From Theropithecus gelada (Eukaryota > Chordata > Mammalia > Primates > Cercopithecidae): a DNA stretch of 64,000 nt. Location of the stretch: contig NC_037680.1 of the NCBI RefSeq assembly GCF_003255815.1, positions 23,758,422 through 23,822,421 of the forward strand, written 5' to 3'. Both the position numbers and the translations under genes were made by a program. The notes under the pieces are model-generated. The model saw only the letters and a program-made list of their open reading frames with translations. It was not told the DNA's origin and searched no databases. Positions 46,348-57,344 of this stretch are shown piece by piece; the stretch's first letter is position 1; every line of letters begins with the position of its first letter.

Positions 46348-46620
46348 CCCAGCACTTTGGGAGGCCAAAGCGGGAGGATCATGAGGTCAGGAGTTCGAGA
46401 CCAGCCTGGCTAACATGGTGAAACCCTGTCTCTACTAAAAGTATAAAAATCAGCTGGATATGGTGGCAGAAGGCTGTAATCCCATCTACATGGGAGGCTG
46501 AGGCAGGAAAATTGCTTGAACCCGGGAGGCGGAGGTTGCAGTGAGCCATGATCACACCACTGCACTCCAGCCTGGGCAGACAGGGCAAGACTCCATCTCG
46601 GGTGCGGGGGGGAGGGGGGT
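46348..46620 (+). mobile_element. Nested AluS, 5'-truncated, with a G-rich tail
   Basis: Starts at CCCAGCACTTTGGGAGG (about 35 bases of the 5' end missing) and keeps both arms to CTCCATCTC. In place of an A tail it has 46600-46620, GGGTGCGGGGGGGAGGGGGGT. The target duplication is the host AluJ linker: AAAAATTAGCTGG (46335-46347) and AGAAATTGGCTGG (46621-46633). Confidence 0.9.
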
Positions 46621-46790
46621 AGAAATTGGCTGGGCATGGTGGTGCGTGCCTGTAGTCCCAGCTACCTAGGAGGCTGAGGTGGGAGGATCACCCAGGAGCC
46701 CAGGAGATCGAGTCTGCAGTGAGCCATGATAGTACTACTGCATTGCAGATGGAGCAAGACCCTGTCTCAAAACAAACAAACAAAACAAGA
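46621..46790 (+). mobile_element. AluJ right arm, continuation
   Basis: GGGCATGGTGGTGCGTGCCTG onward is the right arm of the AluJ begun at 46215, with an AluJ-like CATGATAGTACTACTGCATTGCAG and a (CAAA)n tail. Confidence 0.9.
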
Positions 46791-47214
46791 AGGAAAAGGA
46801 AAGACAGGATAGTTGGTGAGATGAAAGTAACTGGTCTGAGTTTTACATGTAAACATGTTATTTTACTCCTGGAATGTTATGCACAGGTGGTAGTCTGGGT
46901 TTCATAATAGGGAACACTACGATTTTCACTAATGAATCACCTTTACAGAAGCACATATGTTAAATGTATGAGGGTAGAAGGTTGGCAGTTTGGTTTGGAA
47001 AACTGGCTATAATTTGAAAAGAGCTTCCTGTTAATGTCTATGTTTTATATAATACATCTACTAGACCTTATCAGTGAAGTGGAAGACACAGAGGGGAGAA
47101 TTGTTTCTGAATGGGGAAACTCTGGTAAATCTGGCTACAAAAGTGCATGACTACAATTATAATTTCTTTTTGTCAGGAATGCAATTTAAAATAAGTAAGG
47201 ATACACATTCTGTT
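46791..47214. other. Unique sequence
   Basis: Nothing recognised. Confidence 0.4.
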
Positions 47215-47365
47215 TATGTATCATCTAGTCTGAGCCCTTTCTTTTACAGGTGAGGAGAGTGAGATGTAAGGAAGTTCTGTTACTTGCCCAAAATAGCACT
47301 AATAGTTTATGGCATAAAATGTCAACTGAGGTCTCCTCATTCCCAGTCCATTGCAATTTTCAGCA
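47215..47365 (+). repeat. MIR3-like SINE fragment
   Basis: TATCATCTAGTCTGAGCCC, TTTTACAGGTGAGGAGAGTGAGATG, TTACTTGCCCAAAATAGCAC follow a MIR/MIR3-type core. Confidence 0.65.
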
Positions 47366-47844
47366 CATGACATTTCCTCTCAGCTTATTATGAAATAGTC
47401 AAATGATAGCATTTTCAATAGCAAGGTAGCCTTTGTGCTATACTTATTACCTGTCAACACTGAGGAGGAGGAGGACTGGGAAATTCAAGGAAAACTAAAA
47501 AGAATTTATAATGTGACTGAGATTGAAATAATACTCCAGTTAGAAAGCAGTACAAGAAAGGACATACCCCAAACTAACTTACGCTCACAGAAACCAAATT
47601 GTGCAATTCACATTGAGAAAGGAAAGGGCTGGTGGGGAAGTGAGACTTAATGTAGAAAATGGCTTTTGAAGGGACAGTAATGTTTGCATAGTTGGGGAGG
47701 AAGAAGGATATCCAATTAGGGGGAAAAACCTGATGTGAAAGTATGTATACTGTCAATGGGCCTATTGCACTACTGGCTGGGCAGTAGCCAGGGGTTTGGA
47801 AAAAGGAAAACTGGTTTTGATGTGTAGAGACAAGTGAGATTGAA
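47366..47844. other. Unique sequence
   Basis: Some words (GGGCCTATTGCACTACTGGCTGGGCAGTAGCC) stand out but no element is recognised. Confidence 0.4.
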
Positions 47845-48050
47845 CCATATGGTGTGTTGGGAAGATCACAGACTTCAGAGCCAGATACACCTGAATTTAA
47901 AGCTGCATCTGTCATTTAACAATTTGGCAACTTTGAACAAGTTACTAAACACTCTGAGCTTTGGTTTCCTCTTCTGTATAATGAACATGATACCTACAGA
48001 GCTGTGTCAAGATAATGTATGAAGTGTTCAGAGGGCCTCCCGCATAATCC
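47845..48050 (-). repeat. MIR SINE
   Basis: TGGGAAGATCACAGACTTCAGAGCCAGATACACCTG, CAACTTTGAACAAGTTACTAAACACTCTGAGCTTTGG, CTTCTGTATAATGAACATGATACC follow the complement of MIR. Confidence 0.9.
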
Positions 48051-48403
48051 AGTAAACATGCCTCTTTACCTTCTGCCTTCCATTGGTTTCTCTCTAATGC
48101 ATGGCATACAATTCTAAGAAATATATATCAAATGTGAAGTATATATCAAATAATGTATGTGAGATATATTAACAAATATATATCAACTGTATAACATGAG
48201 ACAGTCGCTATATTGGTGCTGGGACTATTACAGAAACAGTGCAGAGAATTGTCCAAGATCAAAAGTATATTCTGTAGCGGCACTAAAGAGTGAGAATGAC
48301 TGGGCCATCTAGCTAGAAGTATACAAGCTTCACCAAGTTAATTTTTGGTCCAAAGAACTAGACTAAGTGTTGTGGAGAGAGATGTTTGATTGATCTTTTA
48401 TTT
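48051..48403. other. Unique sequence with ATATATCAA repeats
   Basis: About 48120-48186 contains four loose copies of ATATATCAA(A/C). Otherwise nothing recognised. Confidence 0.5.
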
Positions 48404-48477
48404 TAGCCAAAAATTATTTGCAGAGCATGACACAAGTACTTAGCCAAGATCTATCTGCAGAGCATGCCATAAGTACT
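48404..48477. repeat. 37-bp tandem duplication
   Basis: TAGCCAAAAATTATTTGCAGAGCATGACACAAGTACT (48404-48440) is followed directly by a second copy, TAGCCAAGATCTATCTGCAGAGCATGCCATAAGTACT (48441-48477), with six or seven differences, so the event is fairly old. Confidence 0.9.
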
Positions 48478-50147
48478 ACATTATGTATCCAGAAGGTGAA
48501 ATTTAATGATTCCAAGTACATGGATTACTTTTATAGAATAGTCAGCTTTATGAGCACTTAACGTCTATGAAGTATATGTATGAGTATTCTGTGGTTGATA
48601 TGCTAATTCTTGCTTCTTGCTAATTGGAAAAGTGTGCATAAGGACATATGAATTGTGGGAAGGGTCCTATTTACTCTCAAACTTTAAGGAACTTGTATAG
48701 AAAAACATTGATTCGATTCAAATGGATTATGGTAATGGGAACAATTTTGGGTGAATTTGGGTTTCCATAACTCCACAAATTAGCCCAGTCTCTCTTTTTT
48801 GGCTGATCAATATCAGTCTGTATTTTACTGTCAACACCAATTCTGTGGGGACAATCACTGCAAGCACGCATTGGCCACATCATACATAATTAGATGACAG
48901 TTTAAAGATGTTAAATGACACCTGTGACTTGTTGATACATATAAAACAGGTTTCCCATGGATCGTGAAAATAGTAGGTTTTAGGTACTTTTGCTCATTCT
49001 CATCCATGGATGTAAACCTAGGATTTTTTATAAACCAGGGGCTATTATAGAATCCTCCCCCTATTTGGAATAATGAAAATAGTTGAATGAACATCATCAA
49101 ATAGGTATCAATGCAATTCTGCCAAACTGACTTCTTATATCAAAAGGCCCACATTTAATAAAGGCATAAATGCAACTTACTTAAAAAATATGAGAATTAA
49201 GCACTGTAAGAAAAGTAAATCAAAACAAGTAAGAATAATTTCAGTTTAGAAAATCTTAACATGGTAAGTTTCTTTTGTCCCTATAATTCAGTTTTCCCAA
49301 CATTTTCTGTAACACATGAGTCCCCGAGGGTGAGGCATGCCTGTCTGGAGTTCTTTTGGTTCTGTTCTGTGTATACATATCCCTTCATTTCCAGAAGTTA
49401 CAATGTGATTCTGTGTTTGATAATCTGGTATAATAGGCATTGTTGTGGTAAAGAGCTTTCCCTTTATGGAAAGTAATGAGACCACATTTGTTCCTTTTTC
49501 ACGTTTTCATTTCGACGATTTAAATGCAGGTGGTGCCTGGTGTTCTTGGGGCCATCTCCCTCAGACTTTATATGTTGAAGAAGTCATATCGGATTTCAGT
49601 GTCAACTTTTCAATTTTATTCAAATATTTTGACATTCAGGCACATGGCAGACATATCTTGTCTTTGCAGAGGTTTTTTAAATTAGGGAAGAGGTGAACTG
49701 ATGAGAAAAAGTGTCAAGAAAAAATATGTTAATAGATGAAATATTGAAATTTATACTTTTTTTCTTTTAAGATTGTGCATGGTGATAATTCCTGATCATG
49801 AGGCAGAGAAGTCTACCATTTTTTTTGATCGCATACACTTCTTTTTTGCCCACTAGTGTTTTTAAGATACACATTTTTCATGTTTTTTTCTTTTTCTCAA
49901 AACCCTCTGTATGTATTTTCTCTTTGCTTTCTAATATATTTTCTACCAGACACCATATGGTTACTTCCCAGACTGTGGGCTTCACAATTTTATTTAGTTT
50001 ACCTTTACTGCAACATCATTATAATTAAGGAAAAAAAAAAAAAAAAAAAAAACTAGGGATTTCTTGTGTCCTAGTAAAAGAAGGATCAGCTAGGCTGTGC
50101 TGTTTAGCAAAAACCTTGACAGTTCTCATGTGTTAAATTGCAAGGTT
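48478..50147. other. Unique sequence with an A-rich tract
   Basis: No mobile element recognised in about 1.7 kb. A run of some 22 A lies at about 50031-50052 without a recognisable retroposed body upstream. Small frames at 48677-49100 and 49261-50056 have no recognisable content. Confidence 0.45.
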
Positions 50148-50464
50148 GGCTGGGTGTGGTGACTCACACCTGTAATCCCAGCACTTTGGGAGGCCGAGGC
50201 GAGCGGATCACGAGGTTGGGAGTTCGATAGTTAGCCTGCTCAATATGGTGCAACCCTGTCTCTACTAAAAATATAAAAATTAGATGGGCATGGTGGCACG
50301 CCTGTAGTCCCAGCTACTCAGAGATTGAGGCAGAAGAATCCCTTGAACCTGGGAGACAGAGGTTGCAGTTAGCTGAGATCATGCCACTGCCCTCCAGCCT
50401 GGGTGACAGAGCAAGAATCTGTCTCAAAAAAGAAAAAAAAAAAAAGAAAAAAAAAAGAAAAAAA
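50148..50464 (+). mobile_element. AluS, full length
   Basis: GGCTGGGTGTGGTGACTCAC through both arms; tail A-rich with G interruptions (50426-50464). Target duplication CAAGGTT at 50141-50147 and 50465-50471. Confidence 0.95.
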
Positions 50465-50471
50465 CAAGGTT

Positions 50472-50964
50472 TTGTTGTCACTTATGCTCCTTGCCAGTCA
50501 TAGATCAGCAGAGGTGTTCTGCTCATTGTAATCACTCAGGATCCCATAATCATCTTGAACATTTTCAGGCTTCCTACAAGAGGGAAAAAGAGAGTTCTGA
50601 GAGGTTCTGAACTAGAAATTATATGGGCCACCCTATAAGTGGCACAGCTCATATTTACAACACATTACACAGAACTACTCACATATTCCTGTATAACTCA
50701 GGAGAGCCCGGAAGTACAGTTCCACCATGTGCTTGGATTGGGGTGTACTGGAACTGCATGAAGTTCTATAGCAGGGAGATTGCTGTGATACCTTGATGTT
50801 ACTTAGAGGTCCTGAGTCTCAGGTAGAAGCATAGCAAGAAGCTTGGCTTTGTTCGGCAGCTCTGAAGATGACTGGCATCTGGTAGAGTCTGCCCTATAGC
50901 CAGTGAATCTCTACCATGCCTTATATTTGTGATTTGGACTCCAAGCATGCAGCACTGTTTTTAG
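50472..50964. other. Unique sequence
   Basis: Nothing recognised. Confidence 0.4.
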
Positions 50965-51124
50965 TGGAGACAGATGTTAAACATAGGCTTTTGAGCTAGA
51001 GAGTCCTGGATTTGAAGCTTCAGATCTACCATTTACTGTCCATGTCTTCTTTGGAGGGTTATCTAATTCTCTGAATATTAATTTCTTCATCTTTAAATTG
51101 GGGATAATTATAGTATCAGTAAAT
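50965..51124 (-). repeat. MIR SINE, first part
   Basis: GAGCTAGAGAGTCCTGGATTTGAAGC, CTACCATTTACTG, ATTAATTTCTTCATCTTTAAATTGGGGATAATTATAGTATC follow the complement of MIR up to the point where an L2 interrupts. Confidence 0.85.
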
Positions 51125-51289
51125 ATCATGTTTATTGTTCACTCCTTTACCCACATTGACAAAAGTGTAAGCTTTATGAAGGCAGGGATTTTTGTCTATT
51201 TTTGCCACTGATTAATTGCTAAGTTATTAGAACATTGTCTAATATATAAAAGGTGCTTAATTTTTGCTGAATAAATAAATAAAAGCAGA
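51125..51289 (+). repeat. L2 LINE 3' end nested in the MIR
   Basis: CACTCCTTTACCCACATTGAC, AAGTGTAAGCTTTATGAAGGCAGGGATTTTTGTC and AAAGGTGCTTAATTTTTGCTGAATAAATAAATAAA are the L2 3' end, inserted between the two halves of a MIR. Confidence 0.85.
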
Positions 51290-51385
51290 GGGTTTTTATG
51301 AGCATCGAATGAGGTCATATATCTGAAATCCATTACAGTGACTGGTACATATTTAGGAATCAATAGATGGTAACTATTATTTTTT
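51290..51385 (-). repeat. MIR SINE, second part
   Basis: TTTTTATGAGCATCGAATGAGGTCATATATCTG, CAGTGACTGGTACATATTTAGGAATCAATAGATGGTAACTATTAT continues the MIR of 50965-51124. Confidence 0.8.
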
Positions 51386-51729
51386 TACAATTCTAGAAGA
51401 AAATGAAGAGATAGGTTGAGGTTTGCAGATAATAGGAGAAATCTTTCCTAGGTCTGTTTATAGCAAGATATATTGCAGGGAAGAGCCAAAGTTAAGTAAA
51501 CTGTGTGATGTGTTTGGAGCTCCAATTTGATTTCAAATTCAAGAAATGTATTTGTATCCTAGAGAACTTCCAGAAATCTGGGACATTCTTGTGACTGGCA
51601 TTGTTTTGCAACTGTCCGGCATAATTTTGTTGCTTTTCTTGGTGTTAAGACAAACTGGAATAGAGTCGCTTCCAGTTGAGACTTCTCCGAGGGCCATGGG
51701 GTTGACATCTGTAGTTTCAGGTTTGATAA
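51386..51729. other. Unique sequence
   Basis: Nothing recognised. Confidence 0.4.
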
Positions 51730-51820
51730 CTCCTTCTTAAATCATCTGACCATCCATCTATCCATCCATTGAATTCAATATTCAACAAATATTTATCGAA
51801 TACCTACATTGTTCCATGGA
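51730..51820 (-). repeat. Ancient repeat fragment (L2/MIR era)
   Basis: CATCCATCTATCCATCCATTGAATTCAATATTCAACAAATATTTATCGAATACCTACATTG carries the 'attcaacaaatatttattgagcacctac' start common to several ancient repeats, after a (CCAT)n-like terminus. Strand and family uncertain. Confidence 0.45.
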
Positions 51821-54234
51821 GTGAAACTTTCCTCCAGAGTTTCTTCTGATTGTGATTTCATTTTCTGATAGGATAACAGAGATTTTAACTTTAGTATTTG
51901 AAGTAATGACAAAGATTCATAGTTCAGATTACCACAGAACCCTTTTGGCAACCCAAGTGTCCTATTATATGACAGTGCATTCTTTCCCATAGAATGGTTA
52001 TATATTTTGTACAGCTTTGTGGGTGAACTAAACTGAACTAGAAATCCAGTGAATTTTCTAGCAGATTGAGTGATTATGATGCTCACCCTCCTGTTGTCAT
52101 CACCTGTGGATAAGGGCTCCGGCCTGATTAGCACCACCACTAAATTTTTGGTGCTAAGTGTAGTTAAATGTCATATCAAGAGTTTAAAACTTGAGAAATT
52201 TTAGGGACACATTTTTATTTTGAATATTTGTAAATGGTTCAGCATAAATACAAAAAAATTTCTCTGCTGTATTTATTTATGATACTTCTCTGTTGAGAAA
52301 CAATAATCTTTCTGCTTCTTAATCTAAATTGAACTGCAGTGTACCAATAAAACAAGTCACAACATAGAAAGTAAATTTTCTCTGTATAAATAATTAACTC
52401 TTTAAGATTTATTGGCCTTTCTCTATTTCCCCTTTTCTCTGAGTGGTGTAATCCAAATAAAATGTTGCATTTATTCTCATCTGATAAAATATTCATAAAA
52501 GAAACCACTACCTTTGAATTTGGATTAAGAAACTATGAAGAAAACATGGTTATGAAAGTTGACCCTTGCGGTAACTACTACCTAAAGCCCATTAGCTGAA
52601 ACCAACTGTCTGCAGGGAATCAACTTGTACTTTACCTTTATTTTTGTTCCTTGGTTCTTGTTAAAATTTTTATTGCCTTCAAACTCTACTACATGATTTT
52701 GAAACAAAGAAAAGCAAGTGATTAGTTTGTGTTTTAATCATATATAGGCTATAGTAAGTACGCCAGGACTTTGCTAAGAAATAATCTTGAATGATCTCAG
52801 TGGCTTTGGAAGTAATGAGGACAATCAGGAAAGATTTCTCAGTCCCACATGAGCAGATTTTGCTGCTGTTTAAGTAATACTTAGAGTTGAGATTTTGATC
52901 TTTTATGGTTGTTTGGCACTCTTTGTCATATGGAGGAAAATGTATCTGAATTGATGCTCAAGGCAAACTCGCTGCCCTGCCCCTTATTTTTTCATGGGTT
53001 CCTGTTCATGTGTAGAACAATAGGTTTATCTTGGCTTTGGCTCTTATCCAGGCTAGAGGATTCCAGCAAGACTAAGAATATTCTGGTGCCCAGTTAGGAA
53101 ACTGAGTTTACTGTGAGAAAAGTTCTATTTTTAGCATTCTAAAATCCCCAAAGTCTGTAATGATGGACAGAGAACAGTAAGTGTTCTTAAGAAAGGTAGA
53201 TCTCGATCTCTGATGCTATTTTTGCCCTTTACAAAAGATCTAAAATGGATGATTGTATAACCAATCGCTTGATTGTTCTTTGGAGTATGTTGGTTGGAGG
53301 AACAAATAGTTCTTTGTGCTTTGGCTCATTTTATAATAAGTTTTTAATTTTATAATAACCTCAGTTCAAAAATGAAACCACCTTTCACCTGCAAGGGAAA
53401 GCCTAGCAGAAGAATCACTGGGTCGCCTCTGTTTGCTGGTAATATTTTTGCTGGATAGTGTTACACATATGCTTTAGTGTGTGGTTGACACATTATTTTT
53501 CTTGAGAAGCTGAATATTTTGCTTTGAGATCATGCTCTTTATTTTTTTCATATAACAATGTGGTTTCTTTTATAAAATAATGATGAGAATAGAATGTAGC
53601 AAAGTAAAGTTTTTCACCATGTAGGTTCCTTATTTTTTGCTCGAAATAGGTCAGTTCACAAAATTTAAAAGTCTAGGAACCAGTGAACTGAACAACATTA
53701 AACCTGGAAAGAGGTCTTCTATTCCAAGTGCAGCCAGATTCCTCCCTTCTGATTTCAGGGGTTGATTGTCTTGGTAAGGCTCAGTATCATCATCTGTCCT
53801 ATCCCAGCCTAGTCAAATGGTATTGCAAGGGTTAGGGTTCATATGTAGTATTTTAAAGGAAAAAAAGAAAATAGTTAAATTTGACTAGAACAGCAAGCCC
53901 AAAGAGGATCTGAACCAACAGGAACTGACATGGCTTTTGTAGCTGAAGTGTCAGCATTTGACTGCCTTGTTGTAGGGTAGACACATTTTAGTGTTAGTGT
54001 CAGGGTTTTGAGTAATTCTTATTTCCTGACGTGAATGAGTCCCTGAGTATTTCAAGACAGTTTTTCTTTACGTATTATCCTGTGGTTGAGTATTACTGGA
54101 TGAGTTATTTCATTTTACTTATGAAATGATTATACTTACTGGTTAGACTTAATGAACCCAGGAGAAAGATGTAAAACTCTGCATATATATTTGCATTACA
54201 TATTTTAAATTAGATGTCTAATGAGAAAATTTAG
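51821..54234. other. Unique sequence
   Basis: About 2.4 kb with no recognised mobile element. The 115-codon (51793-52140) and 89-codon (52239-52508) minus-strand frames have no recognisable domain. Confidence 0.45.
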
Positions 54235-54645
54235 AAACAAGTGAAAAATTAAATGAAGAGTTTACACTCCTATTCCAAGAAATGACAACTGTTAATGTTT
54301 TGTTACACGCTCTTCTGGTCTACTTTGTGCATCTGTTTAAACACTTGGGATCATACTGTATATAATATTTTGTAATCTGATCTATTTTTGCTATTTAACA
54401 ACATGTAGTGAATATTGCTTTATATCCTTTATTGATCTCCAGCAACAAGAGTTTTAATGGCTGCATAATATTCTTTCTTGTGTTTCCATCTTTTTGGATA
54501 TTTAGTTTGTTTCCAATGTTTCATACTAGCAAATAATGTTTTAATGAGTATCCTCATATTCACACTTGGTTTTTTTTTCTTAGAATGGCTTCCAAGAAGT
54601 ATAATGAATATCCTACTTCTGGATTGAAGGGTGTGCATGTTTTAA
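54235..54645 (-). mobile_element. L1M fragment, ORF2 end and 3' region
   Basis: Complement of an old L1: TTAATGGCTGCATAATATTC is the antisense of the L1 ORF2 C-terminal 'EYYAAI' motif, visible in the minus-strand frame 54429-54638 as KEYYAAI. Flanking words (TTGCTATTTAACAACATG, CTTCTGGATTGAAGGG) fit L1M. Broken, not coding. Confidence 0.8.
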
Positions 54646-56639
54646 AGAGCTGGAGAAATCTTTCAACATTTTGTGGGAGGGAACAATAAAATTAAGATCC
54701 TGTTTTTGAGGCATAAATCACAATCCAGACTAGATGGATGGCCAGAAAACATTTATATATTCTGCTGGAAATCCTAGGAGTCCAAGAAAAGGAATTATAT
54801 GGGGGAAAGAATAAAGAACTGAGCTGTATCATCAGTGTGACGAGATAGGAATGTGGGAGAGCAGGAGAATATTGACTTGCTAGTGCTTGCAGTGAGGTTG
54901 GAAAATGATGACATAGACGATCACATTTAGTGGTACTATCTATATTTACAGGATTAAGAACTACTTCAGAATAAATAGAGTAGTCCAACAAGGTAGACAC
55001 AAGATTAGTTACATAGTATTGATTACATGGCATTCAATTTATCTATGCCTAAGAAATTTCAGGTTGCACCTGCTGAGTTTTTGTGTGTTTCACAGAAAAT
55101 AAGAAGTTTTGTGGTGTTGGTGGAGGCAGTTTTTCACTCTGAGTTCAGTTGATGAGGAGGGCTCTATTAAAAGAGTGACTGGGGGTGAAATGCATGTCAA
55201 ATATCAGGTTTCAAGTAATTTATGTCTTATTTTGTTGTGTGATTTTGACCTGCAGTTTTTCTACCTACACCTTCACTGGTGAAACATGATGAGTCAAAAA
55301 TGCTGTGTAAGCATCATTCCACCATTTACTGCTCCATATGCAATCCGATCACACCTCCAGCTCTGTGAGCTGTAGCCATGGCTTTCAATTAAATTACCAC
55401 ACTGTCATAAATCTGATTTTGGACTGAATTTTATGTGTTTAAAATGTTAAAGCACTATTTAACAATCCCTAATGAGAAGTAATCAAATAATTCAAACAAC
55501 AGTATGAATACTTATATTTAACTGTAGATAGAGCCAAATTAAATAGAAGTACATCTTTCTTATGAGAAAATATGTTCAAACATACCTCAGAAATACTCGC
55601 TCTGTTCTATTCAGTTAAAAAGAGGAAAAGTTATAATTTAAACACCTTTATCTGGGACATTGTCCAATTTCAAAACTAAAGTTATCATTTACATGATACA
55701 AACTCCCCTGGAACAGCGTGTTCTTTTGATGGTGTCCTACATCACAAGGAATAGATAGTCATTCACTTCTCCATCCAGCCTCAATACCATATATGTAGCA
55801 TTAGTGCTGTTAATCATTTGGTTACTGTTTGCAGGTATTCCTTTCCAATGAGGTTGTGGATTTGGCAAAGTCTGGCTCTGAGTCTTAGCTGTCCCTGTTT
55901 TCTAAGCTCTTGGTACAAATAGATATTTGAACCTTGCTTATTTAATGCATGCTACATACAGAGGTTTGCAGTTTAGTAAACTATCAAGGTATCTAAATGC
56001 ACCTGATTTCAAAAAAAAAAAAAAATGCTCTGTGGCTATTTAGTTTTTATTTTTAAGTTCTTGTCTATTTTCAAAGATGGCAAATACAATGCCCCTTTTC
56101 TCAAAATTTCAATAAGATGCACTACAATTTGCAGGTTAAATGAGAATGTTCCATGCCTGCAATTGAGGAAAGAAAATAATGAATACTACCATTAATAATA
56201 CTTACTGGAACCTTTTGATAGTGCAGGGCAGTTTGCTGTCCCCTTAACATACAAGTAAGAGAACAGACCTTAAGGAATGAAGAGTCTAAGTGGAAAAACA
56301 GCATTTCCTAAATTGTGTTAAGGGATTGTGCTGTTTTATCTGGTAGCCACATCAATAGCATTACATGTCTTCGGGGGTTGCTGGGGCACAGAAAGATAGA
56401 GCATGGAGATATCAAATAAAGTCTTAATACCCTCATTCTGAAAGTGACATGTTACATCCACTCATAGCTCATTGGCCAGAAATGGTCACATGGCTCCAAC
56501 CAGAGTTAAGTGAGAATGAGAAATCTTTCATGTGCCAAAGAAGGACAAGTCCTGAAGTTGGTGAACATTAATAACTTCAAAAACTAAAAATGAAAAAATA
56601 GCTTTAAATGAATTAACAATTTAAATTATGAAGGTGATA
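54646..56639. other. Unique sequence
   Basis: No clear element in about 2 kb apart from a small piece at 56471-56495 related to the old repeat at 3.9-4.3 kb. A short A run lies at about 56011-56024. Confidence 0.45.
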
Positions 56640-57000
56640 AATGGATAAATGATGATGATAAAAAATTCAAACAGTATAAAATAGTATAAAGTGATTCATA
56701 AAAATCCTTCCCCTAATTCAGATATCCCGAATATAGCTGCTTTTAACAGTTTTTATGTATAATTCTGGAAATTTTCTATTTTAATTATGTATAAACACAT
56801 ATTATACACATATATATAATCATACTATAGATGATACAAAAATATAATTATACCATAGTTTTTTTTTTTCTGGAACATTCTCTATTCAAATAAAGTATAA
56901 TGAGCATCTTTCTCTATTAGCATATATTGATATGTCTTATTTTTATGACTCCTAACTGCATGGTTTTCCATTTTTAAAGACACAAAATTATATAGAGAGT
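56640..57000 (-). mobile_element. L1M 3' region fragment
   Basis: AAAATCCTTCCCCTAATTCAG, TATATGTATAATTCTGG-like text, TTCTCTATTCAAATAAAGTATAATGAGCATCTTTCTC and CTAACTGCATGGTTTTCCATTTTT fit an old L1 3' region read antisense. Diverged. Confidence 0.55.
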
Positions 57001-57013
57001 GTTGGTCTAAAAG

Positions 57014-57062
57014 TGATGATGATGATGATGAGGAGGAGGAGGAGGAGGAGGAGGAGGAGGAG
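57014..57062 (+). repeat. (GAT)n-(GAG)n compound microsatellite
   Basis: About five GAT units (57015-57030) run straight into ten or eleven GAG units (57031-57062), then GAAGAAGAAAG. The run of Met then Arg codons in the frame 57013-57282 is simply this microsatellite. The purine-rich strand could form triplex DNA. Confidence 0.95.
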
Positions 57063-57094
57063 CAGCTGGAGAAGAAGAAAGTGGGTGATGTCTG

Positions 57095-57300
57095 ATATCA
57101 GACCAGTGCTATTGCTGTGGGGCAGGCTCTGTGCTAAGCACTTTATGAGCAGTATCCTTTTCACTCCTCACAACTTTAGTATGTGCAAGTTAGGTACTAT
57201 TATTATCACCATTTCCCAGAGAAGGAAACTGAGGCATAGTGAGATTAAAAAAATTGCTCAAAATCGCATAGCAAGGAGGTGACAGAACAGGATATGAAAG
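57095..57300 (+). repeat. MIR SINE, near full length
   Basis: GGGGCAGGCTCTGTGCTAAGCACTTTATG, TTCACTCCTCACAACTTTAG, TACTATTATTATCACCATTTCCCAGAGAAGGAAACTGAGGCATAG, GCAAGGAGGTGACAGAACAGG follow MIR in order. Confidence 0.95.
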
Positions 57301-57344
57301 GTATATTTCCTCTCCAGGGTATGAGACTTAAGTTTAAAAAAAGC

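Noticed and set aside
57013..57282. Frame beginning with poly-Met and poly-Arg
   Set aside because: Produced by the GAT/GAG microsatellite running into a MIR.
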